From Rhodospirillaceae bacterium (GTDB lineage: Bacteria; Pseudomonadota; Alphaproteobacteria; Rhodospirillales; Casp-alpha2): DNA of 64,000 bases. The stretch spans positions 34,181 through 98,180 of the forward strand of contig JABJBP010000009.1 of the NCBI GenBank assembly GCA_018665815.1. Direction: 5' to 3'. This document shows positions 46,196-55,467 of this stretch, one piece after another; within the stretch, counting starts at the first letter, position 1; each line of letters begins with the position of its first letter. A program made the translations under genes and the position numbers. The notes under the pieces were generated by a model. That model saw only the letters and a program-made list of their open reading frames with translations, was not told where the DNA came from and made no database searches.

Positions 46196-47167
46196 ATGAC
46201 AACACTACGACGACGCACCTATGAAGTCTTGGAGGCCGCCAAGGAAGACGATTCCTTGAGCCGCACCGTTGATTGCCTGCTGATCGTCCTGATCAGCCTA
46301 AATGTCGCTGCGGTTGTCCTCGAATCCGTTGCCGAATTGTCCGCCACTTACGGCGCGTATTTCTTTGTTTTTGAAATGATTTCAGTGGGCATCTTTACCG
46401 TCGAATACCTATTACGCGTCTGGTCGTGCGTCGAGAACGAAATCCTTACCTCTATGAGCCCGCTGAAAGTCCGGCTCAAGTATATGCGCACGCCAATGGC
46501 GGCGCTCGACCTGATCGTGCCTGTTTATTTGGCCTTCATCGTCAATATTGATCTTCGGTTTCTACGCGTCCTCAGGCTGCTGCGGATTTTCCGTTTGACG
46601 CGGTATGCGGCTTCCATGCGGCTTTTGGTCGATGTTCTTAAGCAAGAAGCCGCCAATATCGGTGCCGCGCTGTTCATATTGATGACCATGGTCGTGTTCG
46701 CGGCTTCCGTAATCTATTTGGTAGAGGCTGATGTGCAGCCGGATAAATTTGGCTCCATCCCTGACGCGCTATGGTGGGCGATTGTCACCATGACGACCAT
46801 CGGTTACGGCGACGTGGTGCCGGTCACACCATGGGGCAAGGTTTTGGGATCGCTGATCGGGGTGATCAGTGTGGGGCTTGTCGCGCTGCCCACGGGCCTT
46901 CTGGCGTCGGACTTTGGCCAGGCCTTGCAACATCGCCGCCAGGAATTCGAGGAACTGATCAGCAATATTCTCGCCGACGGCAAGATTACGGCGGAGGATC
47001 ATGACATTCTGCACGAGGCCCGCGACCGATTGGGTTTGAGCGACCGCGAGGCCGCCGCCGTGCTGAACGCAGCCCGCCAACGGCTTAAACACATGATCAC
47101 GCATTGTCCGCATTGCGGCGAAGCAATTGGGCCGGAAGCCCCCTTGCCGCCCCGTTCACAACATTAG
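46196..47167 (+). CDS. Voltage-gated potassium channel, six-TM, with C-terminal zinc-ribbon motif
   Basis: A 323-residue channel. The voltage sensor S4 is RFLRVLRLLRIFRLTR (121-136), the selectivity filter is TIGYGD (201-206) and S6 follows with VALPTGLLAS. After S6 comes a cytoplasmic helical region with EF-hand-like KITAEDHDILHEARD. A CPHCGEAIG knuckle closes the protein near residue 307. No RCK nucleotide-binding domain is present, so gating is likely by voltage. The terminal metal knuckle is unusual. Confidence 0.92.
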   Translation: MTTLRRRTYEVLEAAKEDDSLSRTVDCLLIVLISLNVAAVVLESVAELSATYGAYFFVFEMISVGIFTVEYLLRVWSCVENEILTSMSPLKVRLKYMRTPMAALDLIVPVYLAFIVNIDLRFLRVLRLLRIFRLTRYAASMRLLVDVLKQEAANIGAALFILMTMVVFAASVIYLVEADVQPDKFGSIPDALWWAIVTMTTIGYGDVVPVTPWGKVLGSLIGVISVGLVALPTGLLASDFGQALQHRRQEFEELISNILADGKITAEDHDILHEARDRLGLSDREAAAVLNAARQRLKHMITHCPHCGEAIGPEAPLPPRSQH

Positions 47168-47199
47168 TTGTAATTTGCAGGTCTCGATCCGTTGTCGAC

Positions 47200-47697
47200 T
47201 TAGGCAATCGCCCGAAGTCTGATCTGGTCCGGTGTCCAGATTGGGCGATGGGCCACCGGCGCCGCCAGATTGAAGCCACCCTTTGCCATCGTTTTGGCTA
47301 TCGTCACCGCATGGATCATGACGGTCCGCCCGGCATGGTCTTGCACTAGATAGTTAAGCAGAGCGTGAGCGTGTTCAAACCTGTCATGTTGAATCGCACC
47401 GACGAGCGCAATAATCGCACGTTCATCAGCGCTGACATGATTGGACAACGGCGTCCTAAGCCGCAGCATGCGTCGTGCACCACCACCCAAGCCTTCTCCA
47501 AGGCTGTTCAGCGCGTTGGTAAATGACATGGCCAGCGCCGGCTTTAGGTGACGCCCGGCGTCCCTGATCGCACGCTGCCAATCCTCCCCACCCCGCAAAC
47601 AACGCCGTAGCGCGCCGATCATAAATCGCTCGCCACGGCAAAAATCTGGACACCGGCGGACCGCGCCACGGAACGATTGATCTCTAGATTCACTCAC
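47200..47697 (-). CDS. Unknown protein, probably iron-regulated (Fur box upstream)
   Basis: A 165-residue cytoplasmic protein from GTG at 47697, with a good GAGGAG ribosome binding site. Notable features are an N-terminal CPDFCRG motif, a second Cys in RRCLRGG, and a helical central part (LLNYLVQDHAGRTVMIHAVT). I do not recognise the family. A Fur-type palindrome lies about 60 bases upstream, so expression probably rises under iron limitation. The Cys pair could bind iron or an iron-sulfur cluster, but this is speculation. Confidence 0.65.
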   Translation of the reverse strand: MSESRDQSFRGAVRRCPDFCRGERFMIGALRRCLRGGEDWQRAIRDAGRHLKPALAMSFTNALNSLGEGLGGGARRMLRLRTPLSNHVSADERAIIALVGAIQHDRFEHAHALLNYLVQDHAGRTVMIHAVTIAKTMAKGGFNLAAPVAHRPIWTPDQIRLRAIA

Positions 47698-47753
47698 GCT
47701 GAACTCCTCACTTCCGACCAGAGAGAAAGTTTAATCCAAGCGCTCACTTAAAT

Positions 47754-47772
47754 GCAAATGATTTTCATTCGC
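47754..47772 (-). promoter_or_regulatory. Fur-box-like operator
   Basis: The 19-bp site GCAAATGATTTTCATTCGC matches the classical Fur box GATAATGATAATCATTATC at 13 of 19 positions and is nearly palindromic. It sits 57-75 bases upstream of the 165-residue unknown gene, with a terminator separating it from pckA. Alphaproteobacterial Mur or Irr regulators could also use it. Confidence 0.7.
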
Positions 47773-47809
47773 AAATTAATTGAACTTAAATTTATCGGAT
47801 AGAAAACGC

Positions 47810-47835
47810 GAAAGCCGGCCCTTGGGCCGGCTTTC
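47810..47835 (-). terminator. Rho-independent-type hairpin after pckA
   Basis: GAAAGCCGGCCC and GGGCCGGCTTTC form a perfect 12-bp stem with a two-base loop. On the reverse strand it is followed by GCGTTTTC, a modest T-tract. It lies 49 bases beyond the pckA stop. Confidence 0.85.
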
Positions 47836-47883
47836 AAAATGACTGCTGATGCCCACCGCTATTCGCGGCAGACCGCCAAAGTC

Positions 47884-49491
47884 TTACGCAGCAGCACGAA
47901 TCGCCGCGGCCATCACCGCGTCATCAACATGCTGTTCAAACTGTTTGAAATTGTTTTCAAAGCGCTGCGTCAGATCGCGAGCCTGGGTATCATAGGCGCC
48001 ACCGTCGTTCCACGTATTGCGCGGGTTCAAGACGTCGCCCGGCACATCAGGACACGCCTGCGGCACCAGGACACCGAAATGCGGATCCGGCGATACTTCA
48101 ACCTGGCCAAGGCTGCCGTTCAACGCAGCGTTCACCATCGCCCGAGTGTAAGCAATTTTCATCCGTTCGCCGACGCCGTAGCCGCCACCAGACCAACCGG
48201 TGTTGACCAACCAGCACTTAGCGCCGGTTTTTGCCATCTTTTCGCCCAGCAGCTGGGCATAGACCGTCGGATGGCGCGGCATGAACGGTGCGCCGAAGCA
48301 CGTTGAAAACGTCGCCGACGGTTCCTTCAAGCCGCGTTCCGTTCCCGCCACCTTGGCGGTATAGCCGCTCAGGAAATGATACATCGCCTGATCCGGCGTT
48401 AACTGGCTGATCGGCGGCAACACACCGAAGGCATCACAAGTCAGCATAACGATGTTTTTTGGTTGATCGCCCCTGCCTGTTTTTGAGGCATTCGGCACCA
48501 TGGAGATATCATAACTGACGCGGCCGTTTTCCGAGTACGTGGTGTCGAAAAAATCAAGCTCCCGGCTTTCGGGATCCATCATCACGTTTTCAATGATTGA
48601 TCCAAACGAGTGGCAGAGATCAAAAATCTCGGGTTCGGCCTCATGGGTCAGATTAATGGTCTTGGCATAACAACCGCCTTCAAAATTGAAGACACCGTCA
48701 TCGCCCCAGCCATGCTCATCATCGCCGATCAGAACGCGTGAACTATCGGCGGACAAGGTCGTCTTGCCGGTGCCGGAGAGGCCGAAAAAGATTGCCGCAT
48801 CGCCATCAGGGCCAATATTCGCCGAGCAATGCATGGGCAAGATACCACGCGCCGGCATCAGGTAATTCATGATCGAGAAAATCGATTTCTTGATTTCCCC
48901 CGCATAGGCGGAACCACCAACTAAAATCAATTTCTTCGCCAGATTGACGACAATGAAGGTGCCGGACGTGGTCCCGTCAGCACCCGGATCGGCGTTCAGG
49001 CTTGGCGCTTGCAAAACGGTGAATTCCGGCTCGAAAGTGTCCAATTCTTCAGCCACCGGCTGGATGAACATGTTCCGTGCAAAAAGATTGTGCCAGGCGT
49101 TTTCGGTGACAACACGAACCTTAAGTTGGTTACCCGGGTGCGCGCCGGCGTAACAATTCTGGACGAACACGTCGCGACCGTTCAGATGGGCCAGCATCTT
49201 CGCATGCAATTGGCCAAAATGTGTTTCCGACATCGGCCGGTTCACATCGCCCCACCAAATATCATCTTTGGTGGTCTCTTCCTCGACGACAAATCGATCG
49301 TTGGGCGAACGCCCCGTATGCTCGCCGGTCAGCGCGATAAACGCGCCATGTTTGGTCAATTGCCCTTCGCCGCGCCGCATGGCGTGCTCGAACAGTGGTG
49401 CCGCGCTCAAATTCCAATGCGCGGTCTGGACGTTTTCCAAACCATGATTGCTCAGACCGAAGCTACTCGGCCGAAAACCCAAGTTATCCAC
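47884..49491 (-). CDS. pckA: Phosphoenolpyruvate carboxykinase (ATP)
   Basis: A 535-residue enzyme catalysing oxaloacetate + ATP to PEP + CO2 + ADP for gluconeogenesis. It has the family substrate motif TGRSPNDRF, the P-loop GLSGTGKTTLSAD and the DDEHGWGDDGVFNFEGGCYAK region (quoted in part). The start was taken as GTG at 49491, with AGGGAG six bases upstream; the longer frame from 49521 adds ten residues. It belongs to the alphaproteobacterial pckA/chvI neighbourhood, here split by hugZ and cbtBA. Confidence 0.96.
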   Translation of the reverse strand: MDNLGFRPSSFGLSNHGLENVQTAHWNLSAAPLFEHAMRRGEGQLTKHGAFIALTGEHTGRSPNDRFVVEEETTKDDIWWGDVNRPMSETHFGQLHAKMLAHLNGRDVFVQNCYAGAHPGNQLKVRVVTENAWHNLFARNMFIQPVAEELDTFEPEFTVLQAPSLNADPGADGTTSGTFIVVNLAKKLILVGGSAYAGEIKKSIFSIMNYLMPARGILPMHCSANIGPDGDAAIFFGLSGTGKTTLSADSSRVLIGDDEHGWGDDGVFNFEGGCYAKTINLTHEAEPEIFDLCHSFGSIIENVMMDPESRELDFFDTTYSENGRVSYDISMVPNASKTGRGDQPKNIVMLTCDAFGVLPPISQLTPDQAMYHFLSGYTAKVAGTERGLKEPSATFSTCFGAPFMPRHPTVYAQLLGEKMAKTGAKCWLVNTGWSGGGYGVGERMKIAYTRAMVNAALNGSLGQVEVSPDPHFGVLVPQACPDVPGDVLNPRNTWNDGGAYDTQARDLTQRFENNFKQFEQHVDDAVMAAAIRAAA

Positions 49492-49630
49492 GATGTACTC
49501 CCTGCATTTCCGCGACGGCATTCGCCACCGCGAAGCGGCTCAAACTCCATAGGCTGACATTTACTTGTCTCTTTCCGGACTCGCTATACTGAATTGGGGC
49601 GGCCAGCCTGCTTAACTATAACCCGGCCCG

Positions 49631-50365
49631 CTAGGGGGCCGCAACGCCGCGCGCATCGCTGGCCAGTCGGACGAAAACATTGCGCACATCTGGGGCATTT
49701 TTTACGCGCACAGGAAACCCAAGCCGCACAAATCGACCGTTCCGCTCGAGGTCGGCTCCGTCACAATCCACACCTATTATCCGCCAGCCCTGGCCACGGC
49801 GTTTCAACAGGTTTTGGGCATAAAGATCAACGGCATCAGCGTGATCCGCATTCATATGAGCGGTAATACCAGCTTGCGCGCCAGCCAACGCTTTCGCCGC
49901 CTTGGCTTCGCTCTGCACATGACGACCGGCCAGCCATTGCGCTTGGGCGAACCCGCCGACCCAATGGGCGCGCTCAACGCTCATCCGATAAAAATTGAAG
50001 TCACCAAAGCCGGCATACATCTCGGCCTCGGGATGCATCGCCAAAAACCGCTGGGCGTGTTCGGATTTATGGGTTCGCCGGACTTTTCCCATGACCGTAA
50101 CGCGCGGACTGCGCTGCGGGTTGCGATGGCGCGTCGATTGGTGGAACAAAAGCGAGGCGCGGTTATCGGCATCAATATTGCGCGTATGATCTGAAAGTCC
50201 GGACAACAGCAAAATTGGGCATCCCGCTTGATCTATCGCCACCGTAACCAATGATCCGTAGGGCCAGTTATCGGCAGCGGCTTGTCCGGTTGAGAGCATC
50301 GCGTGGCGCTGTGCGCGCATGAGAGCGCGAATTTCCCAGCCAAGTTCTTCGCGAGCTAATGCCAT
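49631..50365 (-). CDS. HugZ-like haem-binding/pyridoxamine 5'-phosphate oxidase-fold protein
   Basis: A 244-residue protein with an N-terminal PNPOx-like split barrel (RAQRHAMLSTGQAAADNWPYGSLV, quoted in part) and a C-terminal DUF2470 domain (ITAHMNADHADAVDLYA). This pair occurs in HugZ-type haem-utilisation proteins and haem oxygenase-like proteins. The start at 50365 gives the family N-terminus; the longer frame adds basic nonsense. The histidines of the C-terminal domain could be haem ligands. Confidence 0.85.
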   Translation of the reverse strand: MALAREELGWEIRALMRAQRHAMLSTGQAAADNWPYGSLVTVAIDQAGCPILLLSGLSDHTRNIDADNRASLLFHQSTRHRNPQRSPRVTVMGKVRRTHKSEHAQRFLAMHPEAEMYAGFGDFNFYRMSVERAHWVGGFAQAQWLAGRHVQSEAKAAKALAGAQAGITAHMNADHADAVDLYAQNLLKRRGQGWRIIGVDCDGADLERNGRFVRLGFPVRVKNAPDVRNVFVRLASDARGVAAP

Positions 50366-50393
50366 TGCCGATATCCTATAAGCACCGCAGCGC

Positions 50394-51119
50394 TTATGCC
50401 GTCTCCTCAAATCTATCGAGGAAATAGCCACTGAACCCGCCAAGCGCGATCCAGAACAGCCCCGTGACCACCAGTGTCGCGACCGCAAATTGCGCCGCCA
50501 ATTCCGCCGGCACGGCACCCGGTTCAATAGGCGGGTGCGGTGCGCCGATGACATGGGGGACCAAAATCAATCCTGCCGCGACGACCTTCCAAAGCGCCCC
50601 GTCAACGAAGAAGATCACAGCCAAGGCAACAGCCGTTGCCGCTGCCGTCCCGAGCCACCATGTTTGACGGGCCGTCAATTCGGCGGCGGCCATGCCCGGT
50701 AGTTCCGGCGACAGCCCGAATGCCGGTGCCACATAAAATGCGGCATACCCGCATAGGCCCCAGACTATGCCACGCCGCCAACCAGTTTCCCTGCCGCTCA
50801 GCACCATGGCGCCAATCAGCACGAAAGCAAATCCGATAGCAGTGATGACATCCGACAACAACGTGAAGGCGTTGCGTTGAAAGCTGCCGTCTGGTGCCCA
50901 TTCCTCGGCAACCGCCGCATTATCGCCATGCGCATGTTCTCCATGGCTATGGTCTTTTGTCGCTTCGGCAGGGCCATGAGAATGACCTCCGCCTTCGTTG
51001 GTCTCATAGACCTCAGCATGGACGATCAACGGCGTGGTTTTCCACATGTGGCCCGCAAACACGAGCACACCAGCCAGCGCTCCAGCAATGAGCGCTGACA
51101 TCACAATCCGGATCAGCAT
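50394..51119 (-). CDS. cbtA: Cobalt transporter subunit CbtA
   Basis: A 241-residue membrane protein with about five membrane segments. The first lies at 6-24, and a His-rich periplasmic loop (GGGHSHGPAEATKDHSHGEH) follows at about 43-65. It matches CbtA, a B12-regulated cobalt permease. It is directly downstream of cbtB and the cobalamin riboswitch. Confidence 0.92.
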   Translation of the reverse strand: MLIRIVMSALIAGALAGVLVFAGHMWKTTPLIVHAEVYETNEGGGHSHGPAEATKDHSHGEHAHGDNAAVAEEWAPDGSFQRNAFTLLSDVITAIGFAFVLIGAMVLSGRETGWRRGIVWGLCGYAAFYVAPAFGLSPELPGMAAAELTARQTWWLGTAAATAVALAVIFFVDGALWKVVAAGLILVPHVIGAPHPPIEPGAVPAELAAQFAVATLVVTGLFWIALGGFSGYFLDRFEETA

Positions 51120-51128
51120 GTTAACCCC

Positions 51129-51320
51129 TTAGTGGCAGGGGAACGCAAAAGCGTGGCGAGCGTCGTGCGCAGCGTTGTGGATCGTCGACGAATGCGCGAA
51201 ACCGGCACCCATAACGACAAAAATACCAAACATCAAAGCCAGCACGGCCGGCAGTTTGGTCGCTGTTTTCGTGGTCGCCGCTTGAAATTCTGTGGTCGTC
51301 TGTACTTTTTGCATGTCCAT
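51129..51320 (-). CDS. cbtB: Cobalt transporter subunit CbtB
   Basis: A 63-residue protein with one membrane segment (about 23-42) and the CbtB C-terminus with metal-binding His residues (STIHNAAHDARHAFAFPCH). It is the small partner of CbtA. A CCGTAACGG hairpin just before its AGGG ribosome binding site may let the upstream riboswitch control translation. Confidence 0.93.
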   Translation of the reverse strand: MDMQKVQTTTEFQAATTKTATKLPAVLALMFGIFVVMGAGFAHSSTIHNAAHDARHAFAFPCH

Positions 51321-51380
51321 AACCCTCCGTTACGGAATTCATCAATATGCCTTGAAATTCCCCCAAGGCACGGCTCAACT

Positions 51381-51560
51381 CAGACGGAAGGTCTCCTGGC
51401 TTGCGGGTCAAAGCTGCGATCCGGCCTTCCCGGAAAATCGGTTTCCCGATAATCCAGTGGCGGTTCGGAATCGCGCTCACCGCTTACAGTTGCGGGGGCA
51501 GCCACGGTTGCAAATTCCCTATTTGGGTCAATTCCACCCGTGTTCCCTTTTAAACCCCAA
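51381..51560 (-). promoter_or_regulatory. Cobalamin (AdoCbl) riboswitch
   Basis: The reverse strand carries the conserved B12 core: GGCTGCCCCCGCAACTGTAA, GCCACTGG, CGGGAAGGC and the B12 box GCAAGCCAGGAGACC. The order and spacing match the cobalamin riboswitch family. It precedes cbtBA by about 60 bases, so cobalt import is repressed when B12 is abundant. The boundaries are approximate. Confidence 0.95.
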
Positions 51561-51737
51561 GGCTTTGTCGCCCTTGCGGGGCACCATCAATGAGGCATAT
51601 TACGTGTACGGTTGATGAAGGGTCAATGGCAATTGCACTGATTTCTGCCCTAATGCGGCTATAATTTCGCCATAAATGGCCTTTAGATGGTGCCATGACA
51701 TAAGCTCATGGCATAAAAAGACGAGAAAGGTTCGATC

Positions 51738-52430
51738 ATGTCCCAAACCATCGCCCTGGTTGACGACGACCAAAACATCCTGGCCTCGCTTTCCGCGGCC
51801 TTGACCGACGAAGGCTATAGCGTGGAAACCTACGCTGACGGTGCCGAGGCGCTTGAAGGATTGGGCCGCCGCCCCGCCGATCTGGCCATCCTGGATATCA
51901 AGATGCCGCGCATGGACGGTATGGAGCTGTTGGGCGAATTACGCCGCCGCGACAGCCTGCCGGTGATCTTTTTGACATCGAAGGACGATGAAGTTGATGA
52001 AATCATGGGGCTGCGCATGGGCGCCGATGATTATATCAAGAAACCGTTTTCACAGCGCCTTTTACTGGAACGCGTCCGCGCCGTGTTGCGCCGCCATGAA
52101 GAATCCGGCAAGGACACCGCAAGTGATGAGGTGATGCGTCGTGGCGAAATGGTCCTCGATCCGGTCCGCCATCTTTGCACCTGGAAGGGTGGCGAGGTCA
52201 ATCTGACCGTGACCGAGTTCTTAATCGTCGAATCATTGGCGCGCCGTCCGGGACACGTCAAAAACCGCGATCAACTTATCGACGCGGCTTATGGTGAAAA
52301 TATCTATGTCGACGACCGCACCATCGATAGCCATATCAAGCGGCTCAGGAGAAAATTCAAGGAAGTCGATGATGATTTTTCGGAGATCGAGACCCTGTAT
52401 GGCGTTGGCTACCGCTACAACGCAGCCTGA
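51738..52430 (+). CDS. chvI: Response regulator ChvI
   Basis: A 230-residue OmpR/PhoB-type regulator. The receiver has DDD near residues 9-11, phospho-acceptor D53 ([13 protein letters not shown]) and K102 or K103 (DDYIKKPF). The C-terminal winged helix binds DNA ([21 protein letters not shown], quoted in part). With ChvG it controls envelope and acid-stress responses in alphaproteobacteria. The kinase gene follows after 20 bases. Confidence 0.95.
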   Translation: MSQTIALVDDDQNILASLSAALTDEGYSVETYADGAEALEGLGRRPADLAILDIKMPRMDGMELLGELRRRDSLPVIFLTSKDDEVDEIMGLRMGADDYIKKPFSQRLLLERVRAVLRRHEESGKDTASDEVMRRGEMVLDPVRHLCTWKGGEVNLTVTEFLIVESLARRPGHVKNRDQLIDAAYGENIYVDDRTIDSHIKRLRRKFKEVDDDFSEIETLYGVGYRYNAA

Positions 52431-52450
52431 ACCGGCGGGGAACGGGGGAC

Positions 52451-54091
52451 ATGGGCGAGACCGGGACTAAAGGCGGCGACGGCAATCCCCCGCGCCCACG
52501 CCCGGCGCGGTCACGATTGATGTCGCCAATTACCCGGCGCATTCTGGCCATCAACATTCTGGCGTTGGGATTTCTTGGTGCCGGCATTCTGTATCTCGAT
52601 GAATACAAAGAAAACCTGATCGACGCTGAGCTGACGGCGCTCGGCACGCAGGCGGAAATGTTCGCCGTCGCCTTGAGCGAAGGCGCCGTCGCGCAAACCG
52701 CATCCGGCCACTACCGCGTTTCAGAAATATCCAATCAGATGGTACGCCGGTTGGTGCAGACCACCAGCAGCCGAGCCCGGTTGTTCGGCACCGATGGCCG
52801 GTTGATTGCAGATTCGCGACGCCTTGTCGGCCCCGGCGGCATGGTTTCCATCGAAGAACTACCACCGCCGGAGGATCCTGAAGGCCCGCTCGGGCGCGCC
52901 CTGGAATTCTTCGAACGGATTGTCAATAAAGTCACGGGAGCGCCGCGCTATCCTGCCTATGCAGAGAATTCTCGTCAGCATGCCCGCGATTATAGCGAGG
53001 TGATCGCCGCCCTTTCCGGCGAGTACGTAAAGATCGTCCGCAGTGCCGGACGCGATGATTTGTTGCTTGGCGTCACTGTGCCTGTACAACGCTACAAGCA
53101 AGTTTTGGGCGCCCTTCTGGTGACCAAAGATTCCAGTGGCATCGACGCGGCGCTCTATGAGACACGGCGCGATATTTTAAAGGTCTTCGCGGTCGCCTTG
53201 GCATTGACGGTGATGTTGTCGATTTATCTCGCCGGCACCATCGCCAGGCCGCTAAAACTTCTCGCCGCCGCTGCCGAGCGGGTCCGTGCCGACCACAGCC
53301 GTCAGCATAAAATTCCCGATATGGCCGGCCGCGACGATGAGATCGGCGAGTTGGCCGCGACCTTGAAGGATATGACCGAAGCCCTGTGGCAGCGCATGGA
53401 TGCCATCGACCGTTTTGCCGCCGACGTCGCCCATGAAATCAAAAATCCACTGACCAGTTTGCGCAGCGCCGTTGAAACGGCCGCGCGGTTGAAGGACGGT
53501 GACCAGCAAAAAAAACTCATGGCGATTATTCAAGAAGATGTCGTCCGCTTGGACCGTTTAATCAGCGATATTTCAGATGCTTCCCGGTTGGATGCGGAAT
53601 TGTCACGGGCCGAAAGCGAACCGACCGACCTTGCCGGCATGCTGGCAACACTTGCAGATATTCACAACACAACGGCGTCGGACGATGTCAATATCGGGGT
53701 TGAGCGGGTTGATGGCGGTGGAGAACTTCTGATCAATGGCATTGAGGGACGGCTCGCCCAGGTTTTTCGGAACTTGATCACCAATGCGATCACCTTCAGC
53801 CCGGCGGGCGGCGCGATCACCCTGACGATCAGCCGGGAGCAAAATATGGTTCGGATCGATGTCGATGACGAAGGCCCCGGCATCCCGCCCGGCAACGAGG
53901 AGCGGATATTCACTCGGTTCTACACGGAGCGTGCCGAAACTGAGAAATTCGGCACCCACTCCGGCCTGGGCTTGAGTATTTCCCAACAAATTATCAACGC
54001 CCATGGCGGCGATATTTCCGCGACCAATCGCCTTGATGCGAACGGCGATGCGCTGGGCGCGCGGTTCACTGTACGCTTGCCCGTCGCATGA
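52451..54091 (+). CDS. chvG: Sensor histidine kinase ChvG
   Basis: A 546-residue membrane kinase. Two membrane segments (about 32-50 and 238-262) bound a periplasmic sensor domain. A HAMP linker, the phospho-acceptor H328 (AADVAHEIKNPL) and an ATP-binding domain (N-box NLITNAITFSPAGG, GLGLSISQQI) follow. ChvG phosphorylates ChvI. The 3' end overlaps hprK by four bases. A polar Pro/Arg-rich leader precedes the first membrane segment. Confidence 0.95.
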   Translation: MGETGTKGGDGNPPRPRPARSRLMSPITRRILAINILALGFLGAGILYLDEYKENLIDAELTALGTQAEMFAVALSEGAVAQTASGHYRVSEISNQMVRRLVQTTSSRARLFGTDGRLIADSRRLVGPGGMVSIEELPPPEDPEGPLGRALEFFERIVNKVTGAPRYPAYAENSRQHARDYSEVIAALSGEYVKIVRSAGRDDLLLGVTVPVQRYKQVLGALLVTKDSSGIDAALYETRRDILKVFAVALALTVMLSIYLAGTIARPLKLLAAAAERVRADHSRQHKIPDMAGRDDEIGELAATLKDMTEALWQRMDAIDRFAADVAHEIKNPLTSLRSAVETAARLKDGDQQKKLMAIIQEDVVRLDRLISDISDASRLDAELSRAESEPTDLAGMLATLADIHNTTASDDVNIGVERVDGGGELLINGIEGRLAQVFRNLITNAITFSPAGGAITLTISREQNMVRIDVDDEGPGIPPGNEERIFTRFYTERAETEKFGTHSGLGLSISQQIINAHGGDISATNRLDANGDALGARFTVRLPVA

Positions 54092-54546
54092 CAATACCCC
54101 CCACCCCAACGGAACAGATTCACGCCACCTGCGTCGCCGTCGATGGGATCGGCGTCCTCATCCGTGGTCCGTCCAGAAGCGGCAAATCCGATTTGGCGTT
54201 GCGCCTTATCGACGGCGGCGCTGAACTGGTTAGCGATGACCGCGTTGATTTAACGCGCACGGATGGCAGTCTTTCCGCCGCCCCGCCGGCACCGTTAGCG
54301 GGGCTCATGGAGGTTCGCGGGATGGGTATAATGCAACGCGGATTTGTTGATCAAGCCAATGTGCGCGTGGTTATTGATTTGCGTCCCACTGCCGAAATTG
54401 AGCGCCTGCCCGAGCCTGCGGAGGCGGAAGTGTGCGGTGTCCGATTGATGGTTTTCCACATTGACCCGTTCACCGTCTCTGCGGTGGCAAAAGTCCGTCT
54501 TGCCGTCAACATGGTCTCGGGTTCTATAATACGAACCAATGACTGA
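54088..54546 (+). CDS. hprK: HPr kinase/phosphorylase, short alphaproteobacterial form
   Basis: A 152-residue protein. It has only the catalytic domain: Walker A GPSRSGKS (27-34), the phosphatase-linked signature EVRGMGIM and the DRVDL motif. The N-terminal domain of Gram-positive HprK is missing, as is usual in this class. It phosphorylates HPr on Ser. It overlaps chvG (ATGA) and rapZ (eight bases). Confidence 0.95.
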   Translation: MTIPPTPTEQIHATCVAVDGIGVLIRGPSRSGKSDLALRLIDGGAELVSDDRVDLTRTDGSLSAAPPAPLAGLMEVRGMGIMQRGFVDQANVRVVIDLRPTAEIERLPEPAEAEVCGVRLMVFHIDPFTVSAVAKVRLAVNMVSGSIIRTND

Positions 54547-55423
54547 ACATGATCCCATCGACAGCCCGGCGCGTATCGTTGTTGTCACCGGTGTATCTGG
54601 CGCCGGGAAATCAACAGCCCTGAAAGCGTTCGAGGATCTTGGCTACGAGGCCATCGACAACGTTCCTATATCATTGATGAACCGGCTGATTGGACCGGGC
54701 GGCGATCAGCTCTCGCTAGCCATCGGTGCTGATATTCGAACCCGGGGATTTGATGCTGAAGCCTTTCTTGCCATGATCCGGCAACTGAGCAGCCGTCCTG
54801 AGTTGGACGTCCGGTTGCTGTTTGTCGACAGCACCGATGATATTTTGGTTCGACGTTTTGAGGAAACACGTCGTCGCCATCCCCTGGCCGCCGACCGGCC
54901 GTTGAGCGACGGCATTCGCGAAGAGCGCGCCTTGATTGCGCCGCTCAAAGATAGCGCCGAGATTGTCATTGATACGTCCGACATGACATCGGGAGACATG
55001 AAACCGTTGCTGGAGGCTCATTTCACCACGGGTCCGGACGCCGGCATGACGGTTTTCCTGACTTCGTTCGGTTTCAAGAACGGGTTGCCGCGCGGCGCTG
55101 ATTTGGTGTTCGACGTCCGGTTCCTGCGCAATCCACATTATATTGAAGGCCTCAGGCCGCAAAGTGGATGCGATCAAGCCGTCGGAGATTACGTCGCCGA
55201 CGACGATGGCTTCGCGCCGTTCATGGATGGATTAAAAAGATTATTGCAGCCCCTTTTGCCGCGCTATGCGGCCGAGGGCAAAAGTTATTTGACCATCGCC
55301 ATCGGCTGCACCGGTGGCCGGCATCGCTCGGTCTTTGTGGCGGAACAACTGGCCGCTTGGATAGACAATGAAGGCCAGCGCTATCTGGTTCGTCACCGGG
55401 ACTTGGAAAAAGCGGTGAAATAA
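54539..55423 (+). CDS. rapZ: RNase adapter / nucleotide-binding protein RapZ
   Basis: A 294-residue P-loop protein with GVSGAGKS (18-25) and the C-terminal signature CTGGRHRSV, which binds amino-sugar or RNA ligands in characterised RapZ. In enterobacteria it guides RNase E to GlmZ RNA. In alphaproteobacteria its place between hprK and the EIIA gene is conserved, so a regulatory link to the PTS is likely. The start overlaps hprK by eight bases. Confidence 0.96.
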   Translation: MTEHDPIDSPARIVVVTGVSGAGKSTALKAFEDLGYEAIDNVPISLMNRLIGPGGDQLSLAIGADIRTRGFDAEAFLAMIRQLSSRPELDVRLLFVDSTDDILVRRFEETRRRHPLAADRPLSDGIREERALIAPLKDSAEIVIDTSDMTSGDMKPLLEAHFTTGPDAGMTVFLTSFGFKNGLPRGADLVFDVRFLRNPHYIEGLRPQSGCDQAVGDYVADDDGFAPFMDGLKRLLQPLLPRYAAEGKSYLTIAIGCTGGRHRSVFVAEQLAAWIDNEGQRYLVRHRDLEKAVK

Positions 55424-55467
55424 GTTCTAAATCATCTTTCATTGCGCACGCAGGCATGGGGAAAGAC

